Counted from the first letter of the stretch, positions 53,768 to 63,621 are shown. The stretch: 64,000 nt of DNA from Parietichytrium sp. I65-24A (GCA_012862575.1 BLSF01000064.1:183098-247097); one strand, 5' to 3'. A program made the numbers and translations. The notes: generated by a model not told the origin, from the letters alone.

Positions 53768-54646
53768 ATGGCAGATCACATAGCTGACAACAACAAGCGA
53801 GCAGCTGAGGACGTAAACTCCTCCCTCGAAGAGCCGCTCAACAAGAAGCGGCGGGCAGGTTCAGGGGATCAACTCGACGACTTGGCCAGTGGGAATACCG
53901 CGGACTCTGAGCTGAGCTCGCAGACGCTGGAGCTAGCCGCCGAACAGGAGAATTTCCGACTGAAAAATGGCAAACTTCTCGAGCAAATGCTCTCCCCAGA
54001 GGCACTCAGGCTGCTGGGTGGCAAAGCAGATGATGATTCCCAGGAAAAGGTTGATCTAAAACTCGCAAACATTGACGACGCGGAAAGCTTGGATAATCTA
54101 GTTGCAAAACTGTGCGAGAACTCTCAGGACGACTGGCCACAAGGAGTCCGAGATCGGCTAGAGATTGACAGGGATTTAGTGAAAGAGCACTTTAAAGTTC
54201 CGCAGCAGGAAAGCACCATTGATTCGCTGGACGTCGAAGCCGGCTGCATCGATCTCCTTTGCGAGATGTACTGCGAGACGTTTTTGGACCTTTCAGAAGC
54301 TACTCGTGAATATACCCGAAAATCAAGAGCGGTATTCTTTGGCAGAGGCTCAGCCACAGTCGCAGTTCAGGCACTTTACTCTCAAATTCGTCTCGGTGCA
54401 TTCAGAAGACTCGACAGGCTGGACAAATGCTTTGCTGACCAATTACTTGTGCTGCAAGGGCTGAGGACAGAACTTAAACAATATGCAGCGGCAAATTCGG
54501 CTTTTGCATCAGAGCTCGAAGGCCTGCAGCAGCAAGATAGCCAGGTCGCTCGGCTATTGAGATCCAAGCAAACTGTTGCTACTGAGCAAGACCGGCTTGC
54601 AAATGAGCTCACAAAAATTCTCGCGGGAGGCCCCGTGAATGAGTAG
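53768..54646 (+). CDS. Unrecognised helical protein with NLS-like motif, 292 residues
   Basis: The ATG at 53768 (MADHIADNN) is the first in the frame. A basic patch NKKRRAG (~29-35) could be a nuclear localisation signal. The rest is predicted mainly helical: a Leu/Glu-rich part (~45-110), a middle with several Cys and aromatic residues (GCIDLLCEMYCETFLDL, ~155-175), and a C-terminal coiled coil (~225-285). No signal peptide, membrane segment or catalytic motif is seen. I cannot name a family. It converges on the short coiled-coil gene with only 85 bp between stops, so their transcripts may overlap. Confidence 0.8.
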   Translation: MADHIADNNKRAAEDVNSSLEEPLNKKRRAGSGDQLDDLASGNTADSELSSQTLELAAEQENFRLKNGKLLEQMLSPEALRLLGGKADDDSQEKVDLKLANIDDAESLDNLVAKLCENSQDDWPQGVRDRLEIDRDLVKEHFKVPQQESTIDSLDVEAGCIDLLCEMYCETFLDLSEATREYTRKSRAVFFGRGSATVAVQALYSQIRLGAFRRLDRLDKCFADQLLVLQGLRTELKQYAAANSAFASELEGLQQQDSQVARLLRSKQTVATEQDRLANELTKILAGGPVNE

Positions 54647-54731
54647 GTAAAATTGAATTTGTGTAAATGTCGTGATAAAAAACATACCATATATATTGTA
54701 AGAATACTATAAACGGAAGCCAAGCGTGGCT

Positions 54732-55241
54732 TTACAAGTACAGGCCAGGATCTGAAGCTTCCGGCTTTTTCTCTTCTACACTCTCCTTCTCTCCTGCGGC
54801 CTCCTCGGGACTCTCTGTCTCTGCCGCACGAGCTACCTTCATCAACGTACTGGCGACTGGGTTTCCACTGCGCTTAGCGTTGTCAACTGCCTCCTCTGTA
54901 TGCGTCAATTCAACAGCGGTACGCTCCTTGGTTGGATCCGCGGAAAGGAATGTTGGCATTGGTGCGGGAAGGCCCTTCCTTGCTCTGTCCAAAATATCTC
55001 GCAGATCAGCGATGCGCTGCCGTTTGGTCTCTAATGCTACATTGTTCTCCTCGACGGCTTCCGCAAGGTCCGGGTCGTGGCCATTTTCTCTCAAGTGTTC
55101 TTCAATCTCTTTATTCGATCGCTCCAAGTGCTGGCACGCGTGCTCCAGCTCTTTAATATCTAACTCCACGACCGAGATACCAGGCTTGGAGTCCGCGTCC
55201 ACTTCGTCCGTCACCTTCGAAACCTCCGCGTCCAAGCTCAT
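54732..55241 (-). CDS. Small acidic coiled-coil protein, 169 residues
   Basis: The ATG at 55241 (MSLDAEVSK) is chosen; 33 further upstream codons exist but are hydrophobic and Cys-rich and look untranslated. Residues ~25-85 form a heptad-rich hairpin-like coil, with LEHACQHLERSNKEIEEHL and DLAEAVEENNVALETKRQR. This style, with a central Asp-Pro-Asp-Leu turn, recalls short uncharacterised eukaryotic coiled-coil proteins. The tail is Glu/Ala/Lys-rich and probably disordered. No targeting signal is seen. Function unknown. Confidence 0.75.
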   Translation of the reverse strand: MSLDAEVSKVTDEVDADSKPGISVVELDIKELEHACQHLERSNKEIEEHLRENGHDPDLAEAVEENNVALETKRQRIADLRDILDRARKGLPAPMPTFLSADPTKERTAVELTHTEEAVDNAKRSGNPVASTLMKVARAAETESPEEAAGEKESVEEKKPEASDPGLYL

Positions 55242-55901
55242 TTTATCCAGGCCGCTCTGTTGCCCACTCTGCTCGCCACAAAGAACCGGCCAAACCACGT
55301 GTGCCAAAATCACGCAACCCCCGACACTGCGTGGTCGCATCCAAAGCTAAGTGCCCCTGCGCCAAGTGGTCTCTTGCGCTCACTTTCCCGTCTTTCCCGT
55401 GTCCAGTATATCGTATATCTGAGCTCGAGCACAGATACAAACTCGAGGGAGGGCTGCTCTTCTACGTTGCGTATGAAAGTTGAACTGCTGCTTTCACTCT
55501 TTACACTCTTTACACTCTTTACACTCTTTCACTCGGCTTCTGTGTTGTCTTTGTCACTCTTTAGTGTCACTTCCAAGTCTTCCAAGTCAGTTTCATTCAT
55601 TCAATTCATTCACTTTATTCACTTTTTCACTTTCCACGGAACTTCTTTTCGTTTCCCTTTCTTTCATCACGTCTTGCGTAACGCGCACCCCTATGTCGAC
55701 GCACTCTGCTCCTAGGAAATTGTAGTTGAATTGTGTAGTGTTTTCATAGCGCTGGAGTTAGTAAATGCGCTAAAAGTGCTAACATTTTGAACAGTAGGAT
55801 GAAACGAGCGATGATTAATATACGCGCCACGCGATCCGCTCATCATGATCGCGCAGTTGTTACCGGACCGCCACATCACGAGTGGTGGAGAGTGTGGGGA
55901 A

Positions 55902-55940
55902 CTCACTGTCAACTTGGGGTACTCGAGTACTGACAGTGAA
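55902..55940. promoter_or_regulatory. Inverted pair of the recurrent 11-mer, copies 8 and 9
   Basis: CTCACTGTCAA (55902-55912, +) faces its mate CTGACAGTGAA (55930-55940, reverse). The 17 bases between them contain the palindrome GTACTCGAGTAC. The symmetry suggests either a protein-binding site for a dimer or ends of a short inverted element. Confidence 0.45.
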
Positions 55941-56174
55941 GACAGCAAAGGGTGCGCGGTACTTCTTTGTATAGCGGAAAACATAGCTTGAAAACCGTTC
56001 GGGAAGAACCTTAACCTTTTCAAAAGGTGTGTCGGAGTTTCACAGAGAATTGACTGGCAAAATAGTGTGGATCTGTGCGACTGCGGGCTTGCTTCGAACA
56101 GCAGATTGAATTAGATTTAGAAGGCGAGGAGATATACTTTGGAAGCTGATATTCCAATTAGCTGCTCAGCATAT

Positions 56175-56234
56175 TCTTGTCTTGTCTTGTCTTGTCTTGT
56201 CTTGTCTTGTCTTGTCTTGTCTTGTCTTGTCTTG
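56175..56234. repeat. (TCTTG)12 minisatellite
   Basis: Twelve perfect 5-bp units, ending 64 bases before the PUS3 start, so it is probably part of its promoter or 5' leader. Confidence 0.97.
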
Positions 56235-56298
56235 TCTTCGGAGCAGCAAGTTTTGTATTCTTGGAACTCGAATTTGGGAGGGTCGTTTGACAGTGGAT

Positions 56299-57858
56299 AT
56301 GGGCGACATTCTCAGAAAGCTCTCGAGATTTGAGCTCAAACAGCTCGCACAGGTGCTTGCGGAAAAGTGCGGCGGTGATGCAGCCCTCGCGGCAGCTGTG
56401 CAGCAAGTCGCACAGTCGAATCCCGCGACACTGCAAAAGGACGCCGAGGTAGCCGTCAAGACGGACTTGCAGAGCTCAGAAGCTGCATTTTCTGCAGAGA
56501 ATGTTTCGATGCCACAGGGCTCGTTAAAGGGGAAAGAGCCTGAAACGGGCAAGAGAAAGGTAGCCAATGATGGCGCGGCAGAGGAAGAAGATACCAAAGT
56601 GAAAAAGCCACGGAAGGAGAAAAAAGGAAAAAATGCATTTGATATGGGCTTTTTCGCGCAGCGGCATATTGCGCTTCACGTGGCTTACTTTGGGGAGAAA
56701 TATGGTGGGTTCGTATCTCAAGATTCCCGGAGCGACACCGTCGAGACTCACCTCTTTAATGCGCTTGAGCGCGCTTGCCTCATTGTCGGAAAGTCTGAGT
56801 CGTCTTATTCTAGATGCGGGAGAACAGATGCAGGAGTTAGCGCGCTGGGACAGATTGTTTCGCTCACGGTCCGCTCCAACCTGAAGAATCCATTACCGGT
56901 GGAGTCGCAGATTCCTCCCACCAAAGAGCGACCTGCCAAGAAGAAGGCAAAGCTACTTGAAGGAACAGATCATCCCGCGGCGGAAGACCGCGTAGAGACA
57001 GACGACGATGAGTTGAATTACCCTGCACTGCTTAATCGGATTCTACCCGATGATATTCGCGTCTTGGGATGGGCCCCTTGCCCATCGAGCGACTTCAAGG
57101 CGCGCTTCAATGCTGAGCATCGAACTTATCGATACTACATTGGACTCCGACAACTAGACATTCCGGCGATGAACGAGGCGGCAAGCTATTTGGTGGGCAC
57201 TCACGATTTCCGCAATTTTTGCAAAATGGATGTCGTCAACGTGAAGAATTTTATCCGTGAGATCAGTCAAGCGGATGTCGTGCAATGCCCTCCAGAAACG
57301 TCCAAGCTAGAGCCAGTATCAGTCGCGGGTATGGGATACCTTCGCATACGCGGAAGTGCGTTTTTGTGGCATCAGATTCGCTGCATTGCTTCGATTCTCC
57401 TGCTCGTCGGGCGGGGCCTCGAGAAACCGAGCGTCGTCAAGGATCTACTGGATCTAGAGAAATGCCCGCGCAAGCCTGTTTACGACCTTGCGCCATCCGA
57501 GCCTCTCATTCTTTATGAAAGCGAATATCCTGACCTTCAGTTTCGTTATGATTTATCCGCAATCAACGCTGTTCGAGAGTGTGTCGAGCAGAGGCTAGCA
57601 AAGCACGCTATCTTTGCGCAAGTCGCCAGGGACGTGATCCACTTTATTGATCACCGGGCGACGCTGAAAGACGGTAGTACTCTCTCGAGTGCCGGACTTG
57701 CTTCGCTCAGCACCGTAGACATCGCTTTTGAGCACGGTATGCAAAAATATCAGCATATTTTGGAGAGGAGGACTTGCGACAGTTACGATGAGAGGGTGCA
57801 GAATCTGTCTGAAAAGAAAAAGGAAACTGTAAAAAAACGCCACGGGTGGGAGCTGTAG
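56299..57858 (+). CDS. PUS3: tRNA pseudouridine synthase, PUS3/DEG1 type
   Basis: 519 residues. The frame is open upstream through the TCTTG repeat, but the first ATG is at 56299 (MGDILRKLSRFEL). TruA-family motifs are complete: IALHVAYFGEKYGGFVSQ (~120), the active-site loop SRCGRTDAGVSALGQ with catalytic Asp177, then ILPDDIRVLGW, FNAEHRTYRYYIG, GTHDFRNFCKMD and FLWHQIRCIASILLLVGRG. The spacing and YSRCGRTDAGVSALGQ favour PUS3, which makes pseudouridine at positions 38 and 39 of tRNA, over PUS1. The N-terminal ~115 residues are an extension with an Ala/Gln-rich helix and a basic KVKKPRKEKKGK patch that may be a nuclear signal. It converges on the kinesin gene, 165 bp away. Confidence 0.93.
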   Translation: MGDILRKLSRFELKQLAQVLAEKCGGDAALAAAVQQVAQSNPATLQKDAEVAVKTDLQSSEAAFSAENVSMPQGSLKGKEPETGKRKVANDGAAEEEDTKVKKPRKEKKGKNAFDMGFFAQRHIALHVAYFGEKYGGFVSQDSRSDTVETHLFNALERACLIVGKSESSYSRCGRTDAGVSALGQIVSLTVRSNLKNPLPVESQIPPTKERPAKKKAKLLEGTDHPAAEDRVETDDDELNYPALLNRILPDDIRVLGWAPCPSSDFKARFNAEHRTYRYYIGLRQLDIPAMNEAASYLVGTHDFRNFCKMDVVNVKNFIREISQADVVQCPPETSKLEPVSVAGMGYLRIRGSAFLWHQIRCIASILLLVGRGLEKPSVVKDLLDLEKCPRKPVYDLAPSEPLILYESEYPDLQFRYDLSAINAVRECVEQRLAKHAIFAQVARDVIHFIDHRATLKDGSTLSSAGLASLSTVDIAFEHGMQKYQHILERRTCDSYDERVQNLSEKKKETVKKRHGWEL

Positions 57859-58023
57859 AAAAGAAAGTTGAAGTTGCCTTTCTCAGCGCTTTGAGAAAGA
57901 TGCGTCGATTGTGTAAGTAACGAGTTTTTTCAGTGATATTAAAATCCGTTTCACTAAATTTCAGATGGACGAACTCAGAAGCATGAGATCGCCTTCGAAA
58001 CAAGCATTTCGGATTGCCCAACC

Positions 58024-61000
58024 TCATTTGGGCACTGTTTCTCTCGGGATTACTGGCGGCTGCCCGGAAAGTGGGGCAGATGAAGGAGTCAAGCCGACGA
58101 GCGACGATGACCTCTGTCTCATCATTAGCTGCCGAGAAGAGCCAGGACTGCTCGGGCTTCGAGGAGACCCCGGCCCTTTGAGCTGCGCCCCAAAGTCCAA
58201 GTGCGCCTCTGAACTCGAAGGGCCTTGTGACGGCTCAACTTCTATGTGGGCTGTGTGCCTGCGCTGCAAGCGAGCAGGGCTATTTTTGCGGCCGTCTCGC
58301 GGGAACTGTGAATAACTGAGCACTTCAGCTTGCGCCTTGAAGATCTGGTCAAAGGCCACACGTTCATTCTGGACTTGCTGTCCCAAACTGTATATCTCCT
58401 TGTGTGCATCTTCCAGCTTTTTCTCTGCCGATTCGAGTTCTTTGGCATTCCTTTCCTTGATTTCCTCCATCTCTTTTGTCAACATGAGTATAGCATGGCT
58501 CCGCTTGCTTTCAGCGGCATTTAAGCGCTCCTGAAAAGTAGACTCTTTCTCGAGGGCAAGCTCTAACCTGTCTTTGGTCGCCAGCAACTCGACTTCAATT
58601 TTGGCTTTAGAGTTCATGGACTCTAGTTCGGAATATTTCCACTTCTCACACTCTTGTTGCACGATGCGAAGTTTTTCTGTGAGAGCAGACAAATCCTCCC
58701 TGGCCTTCGTCGCGGCTTCGTCTCGGCGCTCCAGCTCCTTTGCGTGATGTTGTTGCGCCGCAGCGAGCGACTGCTTGATTTCATCTCTTTCCTTGCGAGC
58801 GACGCTCAACTCTTGCTGCGAAGAAGCGAGTTGAATTGTGAGCTCATTAGTCTCCGACACTTTGCCACTCGAAACATTTTCCAGCTGCTGATGCATCATT
58901 TTGATGGTGTTATCTCTGTCTTTCAGGTCTGTTTCCAATCTGTCGATCTTGGTACAGAGTTGAGTTGCCTTATCGGCTGCGGATTCTTGAAGCAGCCGCA
59001 AAGCTTGCACTTCTTCCACGTGCACCGCACAGTCCTTTTGAAGACCCTGTGAGAACTCGACTGCCTTGTCCCTGTCCTCCTGCATACTCTTCACCTCTGC
59101 TCGCAAAAGCTCTACCATGCCGGTGCTCTCTTCATAGTTCTCAGTCAGCTTTTTCATGGAGTCCTTGAGCTCCTCAACCTCCTCCAGCAAGGCGTTGGAT
59201 TCTGTTGTGTGCTGACGAATTTCTTCGCGATGTGCCTTCCGCGTTGAAGCGCTCTCCAGTTCTTGCTTCGATATGTTATTCTCCAATTCCAAAATTTTGT
59301 CTTCCCTCTCCATGAGGTCTTTGCGGGCTAGATCCAGATCCTGTTTCAACCGCTGGGATTGCGACTCTAGCCTCTCTTTTGCTGCACTGAGACTCTCCAC
59401 TTCATCTTGCAGAGACGCTTCGCGAGCCTGGAGCTCCTTGATTTCAGTTGACGCGCGAGCTGCCTTAGTCTCCATTTCATGGAGCTTGCTCGTTAGTGAA
59501 GTATTGTTGCTTTGTGCAAGGGATTCGCCAGCTTCTATTTGACCCTCAAGTTCGGCGAGCTGCCTTCGGAGCCCTTCAATGACCACCTCCTGCGACTTAT
59601 TGAGGCTTTCCGCCTTGCTCTTGCACACTTCGGCGTCCGACTTTTCCTGAAGAATAGTATTTCGCTCTGTAGCAAGCATTTCACACTCTTTCTGCGACAA
59701 CTCCTTCTCTCGTGTCAACTCCTCACTCTGCATCAATGCCTTCCGCTGTTCGAGATAAGCAGTTTGTAGTTCTTTCTCGTAATTCGTTGCGCGTTCCCTG
59801 GCTGCCACAAGCTCCTCTCTCAGGCTAGCCTCCTGATCTTTGAATAGAGCAGCATTTTGCTGCCAGATCTTGAGCTGCTCTTCCAGCGTGCTTACTTTCA
59901 CTTGAGCTTCATTGGCGATGAGCTGCGCTTTGTCTTCAAGCGCTTTCGTGGCTGTGCGATGAGAGTTCCGCACGGAAATGAGTTCACTTTCCATCTTGTC
60001 ACGCTCCGATTTTGCAGAGATGATTTGTTCTTCAAGACTCTGTAATTTCGCATGCGTTACCTCAGTCTCCTCCGTGCTTCGCGCATGAGTGACCCGTTGA
60101 GTCTGTAGAGCCTTTTGAAGCTTGTCTTGTAGTTCACGAGCGCCATTCTCGGACTCTTCCAACATGACTGAAAACTTCTCCTTGGCTTCTCTTTCAACCC
60201 GGAGCCGGTTGTTGAGGGACTCGATCTCGGCCTCCGTCTCCTCCAGCCTAGTCACAAGAGTGTCAGCTTTCAATGCGTTTGCCTTTAGACTTTGCTCCAA
60301 CAAGACGATGTCTTGCCCAGAGAGCAGATATTTGAGATTGAATTCTCCATCACATTTTGCCGCCTGCTGTTCAAACTCTGAGACCAGCTGGGCGACGTTC
60401 ATTCCCTGCTTCTGCAGAAATGAGTCGAGTTTCTCAACAACTGCAGTCTTCTGCTCCATCTTGGCGAGTCTGCCAGCAGCTTCTTTCAAGCGCAGGTCCA
60501 TCCTTTCTTTTTCGCCCACTGCGGCTGCAAATTGTTTCGTGACGGCATCATACTTTGTGGAGAGATTTGCGAGCTGCTTTTCGACGTTCACTCCGTTCGC
60601 CCGAAGCTTATCACAGATTGTCCGAACAACACCTTCTATGCCGCTGAGCATGTTGGCAACTTGAGATGCCTTGCTGGCTCTTGTTGTCTCAGGGTCGTGA
60701 TCTTCCGCGTCAGAGCAGGCTTCATCATCCTCATCGCTCTTGACCTCGTCCCTCGGCATTGGACCAAGATTGAGCTCCACGCCGAGTTTGAGAGCTTTGT
60801 TTTCTTCTCTGATGAGGTGAAAGAGGGACTCTACTCTCTCGTCACGCAGCGCCAATATTTGCTTTTCTTTCTCCATCTTTTCATGAAATTGTGACTGAGC
60901 AGCACTAGAACCTGAAAGCCCGGACACTGGCCGTTTTCTCTCCATGGAGGCTACCGACTCCAGTTCCAACCGCATGTCAAGAGCGGCGTCCAGGAGCTCC

Positions 61001-62703
61001 TGTAACTCGGCGACGTGCGCCTCAGATTCCTCAAGTTGGCGCTGAAGGTCCTGTTGTTTGCTCTGATCTTGTTTGCGCTTCCGTAACTGGTTTTCTAGCT
61101 GCTGTTTGTGCCTCAACTGACGTTCTTGGCGCTTTTTCTCCTCCTCCGCCTCTCTGGTTTCGAGCTGTTTCTTTTCCGACTTGAGTCTCAGCATCTCCTG
61201 CGCCATTTGGTCCCTCTCTTGTTGCAGGCGGGCATTTTGCTCGTTGAGTGTATGCAGATGGGACTGTGTCATCTCTCTCTTTTCTTCCCACGAGCAGGAT
61301 AGCGTCGAGACGAGTTTTTGCTGGCTCTCCAGCCGCTTTAATAGTTTGTTCCTGGCTTGCAGTTGCAAGTCCTCCGTGGAACCGCTGCCGTCCGAGCCGC
61401 CGTTTTCGTACTTGGCCAGCTGTTGACGCAGCTCGAAAATTTCCATCTGCAACGTCTCCACTAGCGCCGCATTCGACTCCTTGTTGACGCGCGCTTTATT
61501 GACTATCTTCTTGGCACGTTCGGCATACTTTAATGTGCTGAGGGACTCTTGGTAATTGACCCCGTCGGGCGAAAGGGTCGCGAGCATGACGGTTTTGGCG
61601 TTGCCGCCGAGCGACTCCTTCAGAAGCCAGGTAAGCGACGAGTTCCTATACGGAACGAATCGCGCAGATGCGCCCCCCTTGGCAGACGGGTTTCCGGAGA
61701 ATGAAGACGAGGACCCCGCTGCGGCGCTAGCATCTGCCGAGCGGGATGTCAGCGCCTTGATAACGTCAGAGAGGGCGGAGAGCGACTTGTTGATATTCGC
61801 AGCCTCTTTGAGTCTTGCACCCGTGGCCCCGGAAGAACTGACGCGCTCTGACCCGGCGAGATCCACAAGGTACAGCCTCGAGCGCTGCTCGATACGTTTG
61901 CCGTCTGGCAGAGACTTTTCGCCCCTCAGGACGAGCTGGAAAACGGCGTGGGACCTGGAGCTCGCCTGGTTCATTAGTGTCTCCGCGACGCGCCTGGCAT
62001 TGGCACCTTGGTGCAGGAGCTCCTCGATCTCGCTGTACGAGTTGACGGCCAGTGTGAGCAGGTCTTCCACGTAAGCGCCAGTTTTCGGGTGCTCGCGCAC
62101 CCGCAGACTGACCTGCTGGGACTTGGGGTTGAGAAGATCAAACACCCGCTCGTTGTAGATTTCAAAGTAGGACGCCTCCACATGGAACGACGAGCTGTCC
62201 GGCCCCCCGGCGCAGCGGATTTCCTCAAAGAGCCTGTTGCAGAGGCGCGGAATGAACCCAGCCTGGCCGTGCACGCCGATGTCCGCGTCAGAGCCCATCA
62301 TTGTGTACGTCTTTCCGGAGCCCGTTTGGCCGTACGCGAACAGCGAGCAGTTGTAGCCTTTGAGAGCGTTTTCGATGATCCACGGCCCGTACGTGTCGAA
62401 CACCTCGCTCTGCGACGCAAATTTCGGCTCGCCCGGCGCCGGCAAGCTGGTGGTGCCAGGCGCGTTGCAAGACCAGAAGCATCGGTCAAAGTGAAACACC
62501 GTGCGCCACATCTCCATCTCCGGGTCGCCTTCCTCCGAGGGCGACTTGCACCCCATGAACGCGGTGGGGTCGGTCACCACGATCTCGTCTTCCCCGTGCA
62601 CCTCCATCACGCACCTCCCGCTGCCGAACGGTCTCACGCGCACCGCCACGCGGATGGCGTCCCCGCCCTCCATGTTCGATCGCTGCCCGTGCTGACCCAT
62701 CAT
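58024..62703 (-). CDS. Kinesin-3-like motor with very long coiled coil
   Basis: Intronless, 1,559 residues, from tandem ATGs at 62703/62700. The N-terminal motor (~15-405) is complete: IRVAVRVRPF, P-loop GQTGSGKT (125-132), switch I NQASSRSHAVF (~246) and switch II VDLAGSERVSSSGATG (~278) with EAANINKSLSALSDVIKAL. ALKGYNCSLFAYGQTGSGKT and the neck-proximal AKKIVNKARVNKE are hallmarks of the kinesin-3 class. Residues ~415-1,490 are almost unbroken coiled coil, with one acidic break (~668-682). The tail is Ser/Pro/Arg-rich. I see no FHA or PH domain, both usual in kinesin-3. It should move along microtubules to the plus end; cargo is unknown. Confidence 0.93.
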   Translation of the reverse strand: MMGQHGQRSNMEGGDAIRVAVRVRPFGSGRCVMEVHGEDEIVVTDPTAFMGCKSPSEEGDPEMEMWRTVFHFDRCFWSCNAPGTTSLPAPGEPKFASQSEVFDTYGPWIIENALKGYNCSLFAYGQTGSGKTYTMMGSDADIGVHGQAGFIPRLCNRLFEEIRCAGGPDSSSFHVEASYFEIYNERVFDLLNPKSQQVSLRVREHPKTGAYVEDLLTLAVNSYSEIEELLHQGANARRVAETLMNQASSRSHAVFQLVLRGEKSLPDGKRIEQRSRLYLVDLAGSERVSSSGATGARLKEAANINKSLSALSDVIKALTSRSADASAAAGSSSSFSGNPSAKGGASARFVPYRNSSLTWLLKESLGGNAKTVMLATLSPDGVNYQESLSTLKYAERAKKIVNKARVNKESNAALVETLQMEIFELRQQLAKYENGGSDGSGSTEDLQLQARNKLLKRLESQQKLVSTLSCSWEEKREMTQSHLHTLNEQNARLQQERDQMAQEMLRLKSEKKQLETREAEEEKKRQERQLRHKQQLENQLRKRKQDQSKQQDLQRQLEESEAHVAELQELLDAALDMRLELESVASMERKRPVSGLSGSSAAQSQFHEKMEKEKQILALRDERVESLFHLIREENKALKLGVELNLGPMPRDEVKSDEDDEACSDAEDHDPETTRASKASQVANMLSGIEGVVRTICDKLRANGVNVEKQLANLSTKYDAVTKQFAAAVGEKERMDLRLKEAAGRLAKMEQKTAVVEKLDSFLQKQGMNVAQLVSEFEQQAAKCDGEFNLKYLLSGQDIVLLEQSLKANALKADTLVTRLEETEAEIESLNNRLRVEREAKEKFSVMLEESENGARELQDKLQKALQTQRVTHARSTEETEVTHAKLQSLEEQIISAKSERDKMESELISVRNSHRTATKALEDKAQLIANEAQVKVSTLEEQLKIWQQNAALFKDQEASLREELVAARERATNYEKELQTAYLEQRKALMQSEELTREKELSQKECEMLATERNTILQEKSDAEVCKSKAESLNKSQEVVIEGLRRQLAELEGQIEAGESLAQSNNTSLTSKLHEMETKAARASTEIKELQAREASLQDEVESLSAAKERLESQSQRLKQDLDLARKDLMEREDKILELENNISKQELESASTRKAHREEIRQHTTESNALLEEVEELKDSMKKLTENYEESTGMVELLRAEVKSMQEDRDKAVEFSQGLQKDCAVHVEEVQALRLLQESAADKATQLCTKIDRLETDLKDRDNTIKMMHQQLENVSSGKVSETNELTIQLASSQQELSVARKERDEIKQSLAAAQQHHAKELERRDEAATKAREDLSALTEKLRIVQQECEKWKYSELESMNSKAKIEVELLATKDRLELALEKESTFQERLNAAESKRSHAILMLTKEMEEIKERNAKELESAEKKLEDAHKEIYSLGQQVQNERVAFDQIFKAQAEVLSYSQFPRDGRKNSPARLQRRHTAHIEVEPSQGPSSSEAHLDFGAQLKGPGSPRSPSSPGSSRQLMMRQRSSSLVGLTPSSAPLSGQPPVIPRETVPK

Positions 62704-63304
62704 CGTCGCCGCATGCCGGGGCGCCGGGGCGCCGACACTCCTCCTTGTTCCTTGTTCCTAGAACGCCGCTGCTCCACCCAAGCCCGACGCGCTTTTGCAC
62801 TTGGGCACTTTTTGCCACTTGGGCACTTGGGCACTTTTGCAGGTTTGCACTTTGGCAGTTTTACAGTTTTACAGTTTTACAGTTTTGAACCTGTCTGAGC
62901 ACACAGCAAGCACCAGCGAGCGAACAGGCTCTTCCGCGGACCAAGCCACTTGCTGATGGACTGAGAGGGACTGACAGAGACAAAGAGACAAAGAGAGAGA
63001 CAGAGAGAGAGAGACAGACAGAGAGAGAGAGAGTGCGCGCACGAGAGTCACGAGAGGGAGAAAGAGACAGAGAGAGAGAGAGATGGCCTGATTGACTGGG
63101 CTTAGCGCTTCTCCCAGTGCGTCGCGTAGTGTGAGTCCAGTCAATTGATCGATCAATCAATCAGAATTCAGTTCAACCGAGTACTACTGCACTGTTATAA
63201 AAATCACTATTGTGGTATATAATCAATGGCTAGGGAGGTAGCGGGTGGTAGCGGATGGGTAGAGAGGACTAAGCGATTGTCTTGTGTCTTTTTGCAAACC
63301 GGGA

Positions 63305-63331
63305 GAGTGCTACCTTAGCGGTAGCAGACTC
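63305..63331. repeat. Hairpin with bulge
   Basis: GCTACC (63309-63314) and GGTAGC (63320-63325) pair over a 5-base loop. Outer GAGT/ACTC extends the stem past a 2-base bulge. Confidence 0.7.
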
Positions 63332-63566
63332 CTAACCAGTCGAACGGCCATTTTCCTTCCTCCTTCTCCTCCACTCGCTCTATAGCTCTATAGCTCTTGA
63401 CTAATCGAAACGGTAAGCAAACGGTGGCGCGCAACTCGCTCCTGTTCCCCACACTTGCCTCCGTACTTCAAGTAAGCTTGCCTGTCCTCGCTCTCTCCTT
63501 ATCTCTCTCTCTCCCCTCTCTTTTTTTATTTCTCTCTCTCTCTCTATCCCCGCACCACGCACAGCA

Positions 63567-63621
63567 CATACACAGCAAATACACAGCTCATACACAGCGC
63601 ATACACAGCGCAAACACAGCG
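63567..63621. repeat. 11-bp minisatellite, five copies
   Basis: Unit close to CATACACAGCG, five tandem copies with small changes, ending 64 bases before the edge gene's ATG. Confidence 0.9.

Larger units (their letters stand above)
55242..56298. other. 1.06 kb divergent promoter region
   Basis: Lies between the small coiled-coil gene (-) and PUS3 (+). Contains TTTACACTC repeats (55497-55532), a pair of inverted recurrent 11-mers (55902 and 55930) and the (TCTTG)12 array. Confidence 0.65.

Noticed and set aside
62008-62898. 296-codon + strand open frame
   Set aside because: Antisense shadow of the kinesin motor domain.
63305-63331. Hairpin considered as a transcription terminator or tRNA fragment
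   Set aside because: No T run follows and no tRNA arms can be drawn; kept only as a repeat.
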